DNA of 37,598 nt. Source: an uncultured SAR86 cluster bacterium. Its GTDB lineage: Bacteria; Pseudomonadota; Gammaproteobacteria; Magnimaribacterales; D2472. Each line of letters opens with the position of its first letter. The stretch's first letter is position 1. The stretch is taken from positions 1 through 37,598 of the forward strand of contig CABXFU010000011.1 of the NCBI GenBank assembly GCA_902511575.1. The letters run 5' to 3'. The position numbers and the translations under genes are program-made. Positions 24,625 to 33,833 of this stretch are shown here, piece by piece. The notes beneath the pieces were generated by a model. The model was not told the DNA's origin. It saw only the letters and a program-made list of their open reading frames with translations, and ran no database searches.

Positions 24625-25383
24625 TTGTTTAAATATATTAAATCAAAATTGAAACTCTTTATTGCTCTTATTTGTATAGTTCTTCTTGCAAGCTGTCAGG
24701 GAGATTCAAAAAATTCTAATTTGGAATTGAGTAATTTTATAAAACCAGAATATTTATTCCAAGAATCGCTTTTAAGCTGTAAGTTGGTTGAAGGCAAAAC
24801 ACTGAATTCTGTTGAAAGATTTATACCAAAATTTGTAGATAGTTTTATTAAGATGGGAGGGGAAACTGAAGAGCTGTATTTTTTGTTTCCCCTGGTGGAA
24901 GATCAAACAGACACACAATTCTTTGAGGTGCTGTTAAACCACTCTGATCCTCTTTCATTGGATAGGTTAAATCTTACTCTTGCAGCATTGAGCTTTAATG
25001 ATATTGCAAAATGTGCAAGCTCTTCAGTCTCAAGTAGAACCTTATGGCTAACAGATCAAACCATCTTCGCATCACCTGTGATTGCAGAAATACTAGAGTG
25101 TAATTATAGAGGTGGATATAGTTACGCAACCATTAAGTTAGTTCTTGAGCAATTCACGGATGCTTTAAGTAAAAATAATTCACAAGTAAATATTCTTTAT
25201 TCAGAGGAAGGCAAATCCAGTGGTAAATTTTATTGGACAAATATCTTTTCTTCGCTTGAATCTCGACAAAATTTTGTAGAATCCTGGCAAGCTTTAGAGA
25301 TTAGCAAAGAGATACAGGGATTATTGCTGGAACAATCTACTTGTGAGTCTTCTCAAACTTATCGACGATATAAGATTTTGTAA
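24625..25383 (+). CDS. Predicted lipoprotein of unknown function
   Basis: 252 residues from a TTG at 24625; no ATG lies near. The frame begins with a basic stretch (FKYIKSKLK), a hydrophobic helix and a lipobox LLASC followed by QGD, so it is a lipid-anchored envelope protein, and the Asp at +2 could favour retention at the inner membrane. The remaining sequence is soluble, with a few further Cys, and matches no family I recognise. A second TTG at 24649 would still give a working signal. It is divergent from the PhoD-like gene with 15 bp between starts and ends 1 bp from the convergent DUF6356 gene. Confidence 0.75.
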   Translation: MFKYIKSKLKLFIALICIVLLASCQGDSKNSNLELSNFIKPEYLFQESLLSCKLVEGKTLNSVERFIPKFVDSFIKMGGETEELYFLFPLVEDQTDTQFFEVLLNHSDPLSLDRLNLTLAALSFNDIAKCASSSVSSRTLWLTDQTIFASPVIAEILECNYRGGYSYATIKLVLEQFTDALSKNNSQVNILYSEEGKSSGKFYWTNIFSSLESRQNFVESWQALEISKEIQGLLLEQSTCESSQTYRRYKIL

Positions 25384-25384
25384 T

Positions 25385-25579
25385 CTAGAAATGCGACATT
25401 TCGTCAGCAATTTTTTTAACTCCATTGCTAACGGTCTCAACAAATGCAAAAGGGAAGAGGCCATGAATAATTCCAATGAGCCCAAGAGCAATTAACATAA
25501 CCGATACTCTGATAACTCTGAATCCATGAGAGAAGTAATTGATATCAATTTTTTTTAGATGATGAAAATCGAATTTCAT
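25385..25579 (-). CDS. DUF6356 small membrane protein
   Basis: 64 residues. A HLKKIDINYFSHG start is followed by a hydrophobic segment (about 25-50) with GIIHGLFPFAF and an amphipathic end KKIADEM. This fits the short DUF6356 family of proteobacteria, whose members share a HLxxxxxxYxxH start, a membrane helix and a HxxxPFxF motif. Function is unknown. It probably sits in the inner membrane. It converges on the lipoprotein gene. Confidence 0.75.
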   Translation of the reverse strand: MKFDFHHLKKIDINYFSHGFRVIRVSVMLIALGLIGIIHGLFPFAFVETVSNGVKKIADEMSHF

Positions 25580-25686
25580 AATTAATCTTAAACTAATTCA
25601 ATTAAAATGTTTACGAAAATCTAAAAGACCATTTAATTATCTTAAGATTACTACAAAGATAGTGTAATATACGATCTCTTCAAAGA

Positions 25687-25761
25687 GCGGCATTAGTATA
25701 ATGGCTAGTATATCTGCCTTCCAAGCAGATGGTCCGAGTTCGAATCTCGGATGCCGCACCA
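25687..25761 (+). tRNA. tRNA-Gly (anticodon TCC)
   Basis: Full cloverleaf of 75 nt with encoded CCA. Acceptor GCGGCAT (25687-25693) pairs with ATGCCGC (25751-25757). The anticodon arm is TCTGC-CTTCCAA-GCAGA with TCC in positions 34-36. The T arm is CCGAG-TTCGAAT-CTCGG. The discriminator is A. It decodes GGA and GGG glycine codons. An AT-rich TAATAT at 25665-25670 may be its -10 box. Confidence 0.97.
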
Positions 25762-25813
25762 ATATCTTCTATATTTTGTTATTTGACTCAATTGTCAGTG
25801 TTAAAATTAGTAG

Positions 25814-26254
25814 ATGAAAATTAAATCATTAACTACACCGATTGGATGTTTTGACTCAATATATGTTGACTCTGTTTTAACAAGATTGGTATTTCTTGAG
25901 AAGCAGGACTCAATTCATCCTGCAGATCAGAGTTTGCAAAGCTTTGTTGATGAATTTTTTAGCATTAATGAATTGAAAAAATCTCCTAAATTTAATCTTC
26001 AGGGTTCTCCATTCCAGCTGAAGGTTTGGAAGGCTTTGAAGAAGATACCGAAAGGTCAAACTGAGTCATATGGATCATTAGCCATTAAGGTTGGAGTTCC
26101 CGGTGCAGCGAGAGCGGTTGGTACTGCCTGTAAAATGAATCCCATACCTCTTTTCATCCCTTGTCACAGAGTTGTAAAGCATGACGGCTCAATTGGTGAA
26201 TTTGCTTTGGGAAAAAAGAATAAAGAGTTTCTGTTAAAAATGGAGTCAAAATGA
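25814..26254 (+). CDS. ogt: Methylated-DNA--protein-cysteine methyltransferase
   Basis: Suicide repair enzyme that moves methyl groups from O6-methylguanine to its own Cys. 146 residues, a little shorter than E. coli Ogt (171). The C-terminal DNA-binding domain shows FQLKVWKALKKIPKGQTESYG, the helix-turn-helix and arginine-finger region PGAARAVGTA, and the acceptor motif IPCHRV with Cys117. The N-terminal ribonuclease-H-like half is short. It lies just after tRNA-Gly and overlaps bolA by four bases (ATGA), so the two are translationally coupled. No Ada-type regulator domain is present. Confidence 0.95.
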   Translation: MKIKSLTTPIGCFDSIYVDSVLTRLVFLEKQDSIHPADQSLQSFVDEFFSINELKKSPKFNLQGSPFQLKVWKALKKIPKGQTESYGSLAIKVGVPGAARAVGTACKMNPIPLFIPCHRVVKHDGSIGEFALGKKNKEFLLKMESK

Positions 26255-26550
26255 GCTCCTATGATGAAATTATTGACATATTGAATAGCGCGCTCAAAGT
26301 GGAAAGTATTATCTTGGAAAATGAAAGTGCAATGCATAATGTTCCCATTGATTCTGAAACACACTTTAAATTAGTAATTATCTCTAATGATTTTATTGAA
26401 ATGACAAAAGTAAAAAGACATCAGCTCATATATCAAACTTTATTTGAGACGATGAAAAAAATTCATGCCTTATCTATTCAGGCTTTTACAGTTGAAGAAT
26501 TCAATAGAAATCCTCTAATACTTTCTTCTCCGGACTGTTCTAACAAATAA
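26251..26550 (+). CDS. bolA: BolA family protein
   Basis: 99 residues with the BolA fold: an HFKLVIIS strand, the RHQLIYQTL helix after a loop of usual length, and a MKKIHALSIQAFTVEEF end. BolA proteins pair with monothiol glutaredoxins to handle iron-sulfur clusters; some act on transcription. The usual (R/K)HR reads KRHQ here. It is coupled to the ogt gene upstream and ends 8 bp before the exporter gene. No grx gene is near. Confidence 0.9.
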   Translation: MSSYDEIIDILNSALKVESIILENESAMHNVPIDSETHFKLVIISNDFIEMTKVKRHQLIYQTLFETMKKIHALSIQAFTVEEFNRNPLILSSPDCSNK

Positions 26551-26558
26551 TTATAGGC

Positions 26559-29018
26559 ATGAGTAAAATTTTCCAATTTATCCTAAAAAAACCAGTTCTT
26601 GTAATGGCTTTTATAGTTGCTATCTTTTTATCAGCAGCTGTCGGTCTAAAGAATTTTAAACTTGATGCATCCTCAGATGCACTGGTAATAGAAGGGGATG
26701 AAGCCTTTAAAGTTTACAGAGAGACTGGTGAGATATTTGGTAATTCTGATTTCTTGATTATTACTTTTACCCCAGAATCTGATTTATTCTCACCTCAATC
26801 CCTAGCCACAATTAAAAATCTAGATACTCAATTAGAAACATTGTCAGGTGTTCAGTCCGTTCTAACAATTCTTGATGCTCCAATATTTTTTCAACCAAAG
26901 GTTCCACTTGCTGACTTAATGGATAATCTTAAAACTCTTGAATCTGAAGGCATTGATTTTGCGGCTGCAAAAGAAGAAATTATCAATAATCCAGTTTATG
27001 CGGAGCTTATTATTAGCCCTTCTGGAGAGACGACAGCAATGCAGGTAACTCTTGAGGAGAATTCTTTATATAGAACTTTAATTAGAAAGAGATATCAATT
27101 ACTTGCCATTAATAATCTTTCATCAACTCAAAAAAATGAACTCAATAATATAAACAAAGAGATCTCTCAACTAAATGATGATGAAGCTAAACAACGCACA
27201 AATTTAATCGCTCAAATTAGAGATCTTCTTAAGCAAAACAGTGATAAGGGAACTTTATTTTTAGGCGGTGCTTCAATGATAGCCACTGACATGATGAGTT
27301 TTATTAAATTAGATTTGATGATATTTGGTGCTGGTGTTGCTATTGTTTTTTGTTTGATGCTCTATATATTTTTTCAAAATATATGGCTTGTTCTTTTGCC
27401 ATTAGGTAATGCATTTGTAACTACAGCTTTTACAGCTAGTGTACTTGGATTAATGGATTGGAAAATAAGCGTCATTTCCTCCAATTTCATTGCGCTGTTA
27501 CTTATACTGACCATCTCATTAACTGTGCATGTTTTGGTTAGATTTTCTGAAGTTTCTCGTAATTCTGAGTCTGTAGATGATGCAATATATAAAACCTTAA
27601 ATCAGATGGTTATGCCTTGTTTATTCGCTGCATTGACTACTGCTATAGCCTTTCTTTCATTGATGATGGGGGATATTAAGCCAGTTATAGAATTTGGAAA
27701 AATGATGTCAGTGGGAATGATTTTTGCATTTATCTTTACTTTCACTTTCTTGCCAAGTGCTATGAAGCTCGCAATTAAATCTACGAGCACTCATTCACTA
27801 GAGTTCATAAATAAAATCCCTTCAAAATTAGGCTTTTTAGCAATAAACAATGGAAAACAAATTGCCGTTTTTTTTCTTTTCGCTTCAATTTCTTTGATTT
27901 ACGGAATTTCAAAACTTGAAGTTGAAAACAGATTTATAGATTATTTTTCTCCCGAAACAGAGATATATCAGGGCATGTTATTGCTTGATCAGGAGCTAGG
28001 TGGAACAGCAACATTAGATATTTTAATTAATCAGCCTGCTGAAGAAATATTTGATGATTCAGATTTTGATGGTGATGACTTATTTGAAGATGACTTATTT
28101 GAAGATGATACAAGTGATGCATCTGGCTATTGGTGGAATGCAACATCTCTTTCTAAGCTTGAGAAGATTCATGATTACTTGGATGAGATTCCTGAAATGG
28201 GAAAAGTTTTAAGCGTAGCAAGCGGTATTAAATTAGCCAGAATGATCAATGATGATAATGATTTAAATGATTTAGAGTTAGCCTTGCTTCGTTCTGTTTT
28301 ACCAGAAGATATAAAAGAAACCTTGCTCTATTCATATATAAATCAAGATGATTCAAAGGTAAGGATTTCCGCAAGAGTCCTTGAGTCTGCTCAAACATTA
28401 AACAGAAAGGAGTTATTGGAAAAAATTAACTTTGATCTCATCAATAAATTTGATTTAGAGAAAGATCAATATCAAGTAACGGGCTTAGCTGTTTTGTATA
28501 ACAATATGCTTCAATCATTGTTTTCATCGCAAATTAAATCTCTAGGCATAGTTTTTGCTGTTATTGGATTAATGATATTGCTACTCTTTAGATCACTTAA
28601 AATTACATTCATTGCACTGACACCAAATTTAATAACTGCTGGTTCTGTTTTGGGATTGTTAGGAGCGCTAGGCATTCCCTTGGATATAATGACAATTACC
28701 GTAGCCGCCATTAGCGTTGGGATGGCCGTGGATAATACTATTCATTATCTCTATAGATATAAAATTGAGGTTGATAATAAAGATCTTACCAATGACCAGA
28801 GAATTTTAAACTCTCATGATTCTGTGGGCAGAGCTGTTTTTTACACGGCAACAACTATAGCCGCTGGGTTCTCTATTTTTGCTCTCTCTAGCTTTACACC
28901 AACTGTTCTATTTGGCTTATTTACAGCCTTTGCACTCATGGTTTCTTTTTTTGCATCTTTAACTTTGTTACCATTTCTCTTAAATTTCTTTAATGCTTTT
29001 TCAAGTCAGGAGTCATAG
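26559..29018 (+). CDS. RND-superfamily exporter (COG1033/MMPL-like)
   Basis: 819-residue inner-membrane protein with two halves, each with a first helix, a large periplasmic loop and a cluster of five helices. The first half opens FILKKPVLVMAFIVAIF and has GAGVAIVFCLMLYIFF; the second has IGLMILLLFRSLKI and VGMAVDNTIHYLYRY, the sterol-sensing-like core with the usual Asp. This fits the predicted lipid/hydrophobe exporters of COG1033. The second periplasmic loop holds a very acidic stretch built on a tandem DDLFE pair (residues 506-515), encoded by an exact 15-bp repeat at 28074-28103. The cargo is unknown. It is followed directly by the CaiB/BaiF gene. Confidence 0.92.
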   Translation: MSKIFQFILKKPVLVMAFIVAIFLSAAVGLKNFKLDASSDALVIEGDEAFKVYRETGEIFGNSDFLIITFTPESDLFSPQSLATIKNLDTQLETLSGVQSVLTILDAPIFFQPKVPLADLMDNLKTLESEGIDFAAAKEEIINNPVYAELIISPSGETTAMQVTLEENSLYRTLIRKRYQLLAINNLSSTQKNELNNINKEISQLNDDEAKQRTNLIAQIRDLLKQNSDKGTLFLGGASMIATDMMSFIKLDLMIFGAGVAIVFCLMLYIFFQNIWLVLLPLGNAFVTTAFTASVLGLMDWKISVISSNFIALLLILTISLTVHVLVRFSEVSRNSESVDDAIYKTLNQMVMPCLFAALTTAIAFLSLMMGDIKPVIEFGKMMSVGMIFAFIFTFTFLPSAMKLAIKSTSTHSLEFINKIPSKLGFLAINNGKQIAVFFLFASISLIYGISKLEVENRFIDYFSPETEIYQGMLLLDQELGGTATLDILINQPAEEIFDDSDFDGDDLFEDDLFEDDTSDASGYWWNATSLSKLEKIHDYLDEIPEMGKVLSVASGIKLARMINDDNDLNDLELALLRSVLPEDIKETLLYSYINQDDSKVRISARVLESAQTLNRKELLEKINFDLINKFDLEKDQYQVTGLAVLYNNMLQSLFSSQIKSLGIVFAVIGLMILLLFRSLKITFIALTPNLITAGSVLGLLGALGIPLDIMTITVAAISVGMAVDNTIHYLYRYKIEVDNKDLTNDQRILNSHDSVGRAVFYTATTIAAGFSIFALSSFTPTVLFGLFTAFALMVSFFASLTLLPFLLNFFNAFSSQES

Positions 29019-30125
29019 ATGGCAGGACCTTTAAATGGAATAAAACTTGTTGAATTTGCAGGCATTGGTCCAGGACCATTTTGTGGAATGATTTTGGCAG
29101 ATTTAGGAGCTGAAATTATAAGAATTGATAGATCTTCTCAGCATGGGCATGGGAACACAATAGATTTTCAGCATAGATCTAAATCATCCCTTTCTGCAGA
29201 TTTAAAGAATCCACAAACCATCAATGAAATTAAAAAGCTTCTTTCTAGCGTGGATGGTTTGATTGAGGGTTTTCGGCCTGGTGTTATGGAGCGATTAGGG
29301 TTGGGTCCTGATGAATGCCTAAAGGTTAATCCAAATCTAGTTTATGGCAGGATGACTGGCTGGGGGCAAGATGGACCTTTAGCTAAAACAGCTGGCCATG
29401 ATATTAATTACATTGCATTAACTGGCGCGCTTGAATCTATGGGTAGAAAAGGTCAGACACCACCGCCACCTTTAAATCTTGTAGGTGACTTTGGTGGCGG
29501 CGGTATGTTTCTAGCTCTTGGTATTGTTTCTGCATTACTCAACATTAAGCAAGGTGGAAAGGGTCAGGTTGTCGACGCTGCAATGGTTGATGGGGCCTCT
29601 GTTCTTATGTCAATGTTTTATGCTTTTAAAGCATCTGGTTTTTGGATAGAGCAGAGAGAGTCTAATTTACTAGATGGCGCTGCGCATTTTTATGATACAT
29701 ATGAGTGTGCTGATCAAAAGTTTCTTGCAGTTGGTTCAATAGAACCTCAATTTTATTCAGTGCTATTGGAAAAACTAGAAATCTCAGATCTCAAATTTCA
29801 AGATCAGCACAATAAAGAATTGTGGCCAGAATTAAAAGCTATCATGAGGGAGAGAATCAAAGAAAAGACTCGTGATGAATGGGCAGATATATTTGATGGC
29901 TCTGATGCATGTGTTGCCCCAGTTTTAAATTTATCTGAGGCTCCAGAACATCATCATATGAAAGCAAGGAATTCATTTGTAGAAGTTGATGGGGTGATTC
30001 AGCCTGCACCTGCGCCAAGGTTTTCTGAAACGTCAACCCATATCAAGCATTCTTCGGTCAAAGCAGGTGAAAACAATGATGAAATCTGTGCTAAATATAA
30101 TCTAGATAGATCTTGTTTTAGCTAA
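29019..30125 (+). CDS. CaiB/BaiF family CoA transferase, alpha-methylacyl-CoA racemase type
   Basis: 368 residues. KLVEFAGIGPGPFCGMILADLGAEIIRID and RMTGWGQDGP are family hallmarks. His127 in GHDINYIALTG and Asp157 in GDFGGGG occupy the places of the catalytic His126/Asp156 pair of M. tuberculosis Mcr, so racemase function (R/S-2-methylacyl-CoA) is more likely than CoA transfer. This would allow breakdown of branched or isoprenoid-derived acids. It starts on the base after the RND stop codon, and its end overlaps the convergent tatD by 8 bp. Confidence 0.93.
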   Translation: MAGPLNGIKLVEFAGIGPGPFCGMILADLGAEIIRIDRSSQHGHGNTIDFQHRSKSSLSADLKNPQTINEIKKLLSSVDGLIEGFRPGVMERLGLGPDECLKVNPNLVYGRMTGWGQDGPLAKTAGHDINYIALTGALESMGRKGQTPPPPLNLVGDFGGGGMFLALGIVSALLNIKQGGKGQVVDAAMVDGASVLMSMFYAFKASGFWIEQRESNLLDGAAHFYDTYECADQKFLAVGSIEPQFYSVLLEKLEISDLKFQDQHNKELWPELKAIMRERIKEKTRDEWADIFDGSDACVAPVLNLSEAPEHHHMKARNSFVEVDGVIQPAPAPRFSETSTHIKHSSVKAGENNDEICAKYNLDRSCFS

Positions 30126-30903
30126 AAAATTCAATTGCATTATTGCTCGTAGCTAATTTCAGTTCTTCCAACCCATATCCTGTAAGCTCACATATTTCAT
30201 TTGCTATGTGGGGTAAGTATTTTGGTTCATTGATATTTTTTTTTGGCTTATCCATCAGGTTTTTTGGAATGAGATAGGGAGAATCAGTTTCTATCATCAT
30301 TTTTTCAATAGGTATATTTTTAATCGACTTACGCAAATCAATATTTCTTTTTGCATCACAAATCCATCCTGTAAGGCCAATATAGGCGCCTAACTCTAGA
30401 TACTCATCTAATTCTTCTTGAGTTCCAGTAAAGCAGTGGACCACAAATTTTGGAAAGGCATTTTTATTTTCTTTTATGATGCGAATAAAATCACTATGCG
30501 CATTTCTTTGATGAAGGTAGAGCGGGAGACTTAATTCTTTTGCAATTTCTATGTGCATGCTAAAAGATTTTTTTTGAATATCGGGAGGAGATATATTTCT
30601 AAAGTAATCCAATCCAGTCTCTCCTATTGCATGAGGATTAACGGATTTTAATTTGCTTAAAAGCTCATCGAAATTAATTTTAAGTATTTCCTTTGCATGA
30701 TGGGGATGAATGCCTGCTGATATAAAGTATTTTTCTGGCGCATGATTCTGGATTACTTTTATAGGATCAAGATCAAATAAGCTTGCACAAAGTAAAACAA
30801 ATTTCTCCACACCTTCTTGCTCTGCATTATTAATTACTTCTTCTAAATTATGTTTAAAAGAGTCGTGTGTAAAATTGCAAGCAATGTCTATAAATCCAGC
30901 CAT
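30118..30903 (-). CDS. tatD: TatD family metal-dependent DNase
   Basis: 261 residues of an amidohydrolase-like TIM barrel: FIDIACNFTH start (E. coli TatD has FDIGVNLTS rather than THCH), GIHPHHA, AIGETGLDYFR, LYLHQRNAHSDF, VVHCFTG and ETDSPYLIP. These hold the metal ligands of TatD nucleases, which work in DNA repair or degradation as 3'-5' exonucleases. It converges on the CaiB/BaiF gene and is divergent from the thioesterase gene (45 bp). No tatABC is present. Confidence 0.93.
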   Translation of the reverse strand: MAGFIDIACNFTHDSFKHNLEEVINNAEQEGVEKFVLLCASLFDLDPIKVIQNHAPEKYFISAGIHPHHAKEILKINFDELLSKLKSVNPHAIGETGLDYFRNISPPDIQKKSFSMHIEIAKELSLPLYLHQRNAHSDFIRIIKENKNAFPKFVVHCFTGTQEELDEYLELGAYIGLTGWICDAKRNIDLRKSIKNIPIEKMMIETDSPYLIPKNLMDKPKKNINEPKYLPHIANEICELTGYGLEELKLATSNNAIEFFS

Positions 30904-30948
30904 TTTTAATCTCTATCTATTACAATGATGATGTAATTATCTATCAAT

Positions 30949-31791
30949 ATGAACCAATTTGAACAATTTCAAGCAGCTTTAGAACTGACGAAAGTTTCAG
31001 ATACTGTTTTTTCTTTTACACCCAACTCAAAATATTTTGTTGGTAACACGCCTCATGGGGGTTATCTGCTAGCGTTAATGAATAAAGCGATGACGAAAGT
31101 ACTTCCTCATCCGAGTGCAATTAATTCAAATGTATATTATTTAGAAAGAACTGAACCTGAGCCTGCTGAGTTGCATGTTGAAGTATTTAGAACATCAAGG
31201 GGGTCTTCAATGGGTCAAGTTAAATTGATTCAGAATAATAAAATTACATGCTTATATTCATCTTTATGCTCTGACTTTGAATACATGAAAGGCCATTCTG
31301 GTCTTGAAACTCCTTTGCCTGAAATCATGCATTCAGTTGAGCAAGATAATTTTAAAGTGATGAATTATGAGAATTTTAAATTAGGCTCAACCCCTTCGTT
31401 CATTCAGCAATTAAATATGTCGGTTCATCCAGATCATGCATGGTGGGATAGAGAGATTTCTACTGATGCAGCTGAAGCTCGTTGTTCTGCATATTTGGAA
31501 CTGCAAGGAGGCTTAGCTGACACCTTTGTTCTTTCATATTTGGCAGATATCTTGCCGCCTGTTGTTCAAAATAAATATGGTCCATTGGGCTGGGTTCCTA
31601 CGCTTGCGCTCACTTGTAATATTCGCCAACTTCCTCAAACAAACTTATTATTTATCGACGGACTTGCAAAAGACATAAGTAATGGATATTTTGAGCAAGA
31701 TTGTTATATATGGGATATGAATGGAAACTTAGTTGCCACTAGCAGACAACTCGCAAAAATCTTAAAATCAGAAGAAAAAATTTCTTCATAA
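30949..31791 (+). CDS. Acyl-CoA thioesterase family protein (TesB-like double hotdog)
   Basis: 280 residues arranged as two hotdog domains. The first (about 1-115) has GNTPHGGYLLALMNKAM and RTSRGSSMGQVKL, the second (about 150-275) has LPPVVQNKYGPLGWVPTLALTCNIRQLP and ATSRQLAKIL. This fits the thioesterase superfamily relatives of TesB that cleave acyl-CoA to free acid and CoA. The substrate is unknown. It leads a same-strand run with moxR, 17 bp downstream, and may not share a function with it. Confidence 0.85.
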   Translation: MNQFEQFQAALELTKVSDTVFSFTPNSKYFVGNTPHGGYLLALMNKAMTKVLPHPSAINSNVYYLERTEPEPAELHVEVFRTSRGSSMGQVKLIQNNKITCLYSSLCSDFEYMKGHSGLETPLPEIMHSVEQDNFKVMNYENFKLGSTPSFIQQLNMSVHPDHAWWDREISTDAAEARCSAYLELQGGLADTFVLSYLADILPPVVQNKYGPLGWVPTLALTCNIRQLPQTNLLFIDGLAKDISNGYFEQDCYIWDMNGNLVATSRQLAKILKSEEKISS

Positions 31792-31808
31792 TTACAAAAG
31801 GAAACCAA

Positions 31809-32657
31809 ATGAAATTTACTGGTACAAAAAATTATGTGTCTACTGAAGACCTCAGTATGGCTGTTAACGCAACTATAGCATTAGAGAGACCTTTAATTAT
31901 AAAAGGGGAGCCTGGAACTGGTAAAACATTGCTCGCAATCGAAGTAGCTGAATCACTTGGAATGGAATTAATTGAATGGCATATAAAGTCGACCACAAAA
32001 GCATCTCAGGGACTTTATGAATATGATGCTGTGACCAGGCTCAGAGATTCTCAGTTAGGAGATGAGAGAGTTAAAGATATTAAAAATTACATTAAAAAAG
32101 GAAAATTATGGGAAGCTTTTGAATCAGATAAACAAGTTGTTTTGCTAATTGATGAAATAGATAAAGCAGACATTGAATTTCCAAATGATTTATTGCAAGA
32201 GCTCGATCGCATGGAATTTTACTGTTATGAAACAGGCGAAACCATTAAGGCTAAAAAAAGACCTTTAATTATAATTACTTCTAATAATGAAAAAGAGCTT
32301 CCAGATGCATTTCTTAGAAGATGCTTTTTTCACTATATTCAATTCCCAGATCGACCAACCATGGAGGGAATTGTTAAAGTTCATTATCCTAAAATAAAGA
32401 AAGCGCTTGTAAAAGATGCACTAGATCTGTTTTTTGATGTTAGAAAGATTCCAGGAATGAAGAAAAAGCCATCCACTTCTGAACTAATCGATTGGTTAAA
32501 ACTTCTTATGTCTGATGAACTTCCTGATGAAATTCTAAAGAATGCAGATACCTCAAAAGCAATACCACCTTTATATGGGGCGTTGCTTAAAAATGAACAG
32601 GATGTACAACTACTCGAAAGGCTTGCTTTCATGTCTAGGAGAGATCAAGCAAAATAA
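31809..32657 (+). CDS. MoxR-like AAA+ ATPase
   Basis: 282 residues. Walker A GEPGTGKT (33-40), Walker B VLLIDEIDKAD (about 111-121), a pre-sensor insert around ELDRMEFYCYETGE, sensor 1 IIITSNNEKELPDAF and arginine finger LRRCFF. MoxR ATPases work with VWA-domain partners as chaperones that insert metals or remodel enzyme complexes; the partner gene follows on the next base. An AAGGA ribosome site stands just before the ATG. The short CbbQ/CoxD-like form fits a MoxR/CoxE pair. Confidence 0.94.
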   Translation: MKFTGTKNYVSTEDLSMAVNATIALERPLIIKGEPGTGKTLLAIEVAESLGMELIEWHIKSTTKASQGLYEYDAVTRLRDSQLGDERVKDIKNYIKKGKLWEAFESDKQVVLLIDEIDKADIEFPNDLLQELDRMEFYCYETGETIKAKKRPLIIITSNNEKELPDAFLRRCFFHYIQFPDRPTMEGIVKVHYPKIKKALVKDALDLFFDVRKIPGMKKKPSTSELIDWLKLLMSDELPDEILKNADTSKAIPPLYGALLKNEQDVQLLERLAFMSRRDQAK

Positions 32658-33833
32658 ATGCTCATTAATTTATTCCATACCGTTCGATCGTCTGGTGTTC
32701 CATGTACGTTAAGGGAGTTGCTTGATTTATTGGGCGCACTAGAGAAAAACCTTGCTTTTGCTGATATGGAAGATTTTTATTTTCTTTCAAGAACTATTCT
32801 TGTTAAGGATGAAAAAAATTACGATAAATTTGATAGAGCTTTTGAAATATATTTTAAAGGCATAGAAACTTTAGAAGATATATTTGAAGCTTTAATTCCA
32901 GAAGATTGGTTGCGCAAAGCATTTGAAAAAGAATTAGATCCCGAGGAATTAAAAAAAATCCAATCTTTAGGCGGTTTGGAGAAGTTACTAGAAGAATTTA
33001 AAAAAAGACTTGAAGAACAAAAAGAGAGACATGAGGGCGGAAATAAATGGATTGGAACCAATGGTACTTCTCCATTTGGTAATAATGGTCAAAATCCTGA
33101 AGGTGTAAGAGTAGGTGGCGAGGGTGGTCAAAAAAAAGCTGTTAAGGTTTGGGAGCAAAGACAGTTTCAAAATTTAGATGATTCAGTTGAGATAGGAACT
33201 AGAAATATTAAAGTTGCTCTTAGAAGATTAAGAAAGTTCGCACGTCAAAGTACAGATTATGAGTTAGATATGGATGGTACAATTAAATCTACTGCCAGAA
33301 ATGCAGGGATCCTAGATATCAACATGATTCCTGAGAGAACAAATCACGTAAAGGTTTTAATCTTTTTTGATGTTGGCGGATCTATGGACCCTTATATCAA
33401 ATTATGTGAAGAGCTTTTCTCAGCTCTGAAGACTGAATTCAAGCACTTAAAATATTTCTACTTTCATAACTGTGTTTATGAGTCTGTTTGGGAAGATAAC
33501 AGAAGAAGAACTCAAGAGAGATTCCTAGTACAAGATATTATCAATAAATATAGCGCTGACTATAAAGTTATTTTTGTGGGTGATGCCACGATGGCTCCAT
33601 ACGAAATTACTAACGCTGGAGGAAGTATTGAGCACTGGAATGAAGAGCCTGGTGGTGCAACCATCAAACGTTTATGCGAACATTTTGATAGAGCGGCATG
33701 GTTGAACCCTGTTCCGGATGACCATTGGGACTATACCTCTTCTTTATGTATTATTAGAGAGCTGATGGATAACAGGATGTTTCCATTAACATTAAAAGGA
33801 TTAGAAGAGGGGATGTCTGAGCTATCAAAATGA
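32658..33833 (+). CDS. VWA-domain protein, CoxE-like
   Basis: 391 residues. An N-terminal helical part is followed by a charged, probably coiled-coil stretch (about 95-125), a Gly/Asn-rich linker (127-160), and a von Willebrand A domain starting LIFFDVGGSMD with Asp238 and Ser242 as metal-site residues (CoxE-type DVGGS in place of DxSxS). Partner of the MoxR ATPase. In characterised cases such pairs help mature metal enzymes (CO dehydrogenase, Rubisco activation by CbbQO), but no such enzyme is next door here. It starts on the base after moxR and overlaps the permease gene by four bases. Confidence 0.92.
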   Translation: MLINLFHTVRSSGVPCTLRELLDLLGALEKNLAFADMEDFYFLSRTILVKDEKNYDKFDRAFEIYFKGIETLEDIFEALIPEDWLRKAFEKELDPEELKKIQSLGGLEKLLEEFKKRLEEQKERHEGGNKWIGTNGTSPFGNNGQNPEGVRVGGEGGQKKAVKVWEQRQFQNLDDSVEIGTRNIKVALRRLRKFARQSTDYELDMDGTIKSTARNAGILDINMIPERTNHVKVLIFFDVGGSMDPYIKLCEELFSALKTEFKHLKYFYFHNCVYESVWEDNRRRTQERFLVQDIINKYSADYKVIFVGDATMAPYEITNAGGSIEHWNEEPGGATIKRLCEHFDRAAWLNPVPDDHWDYTSSLCIIRELMDNRMFPLTLKGLEEGMSELSK

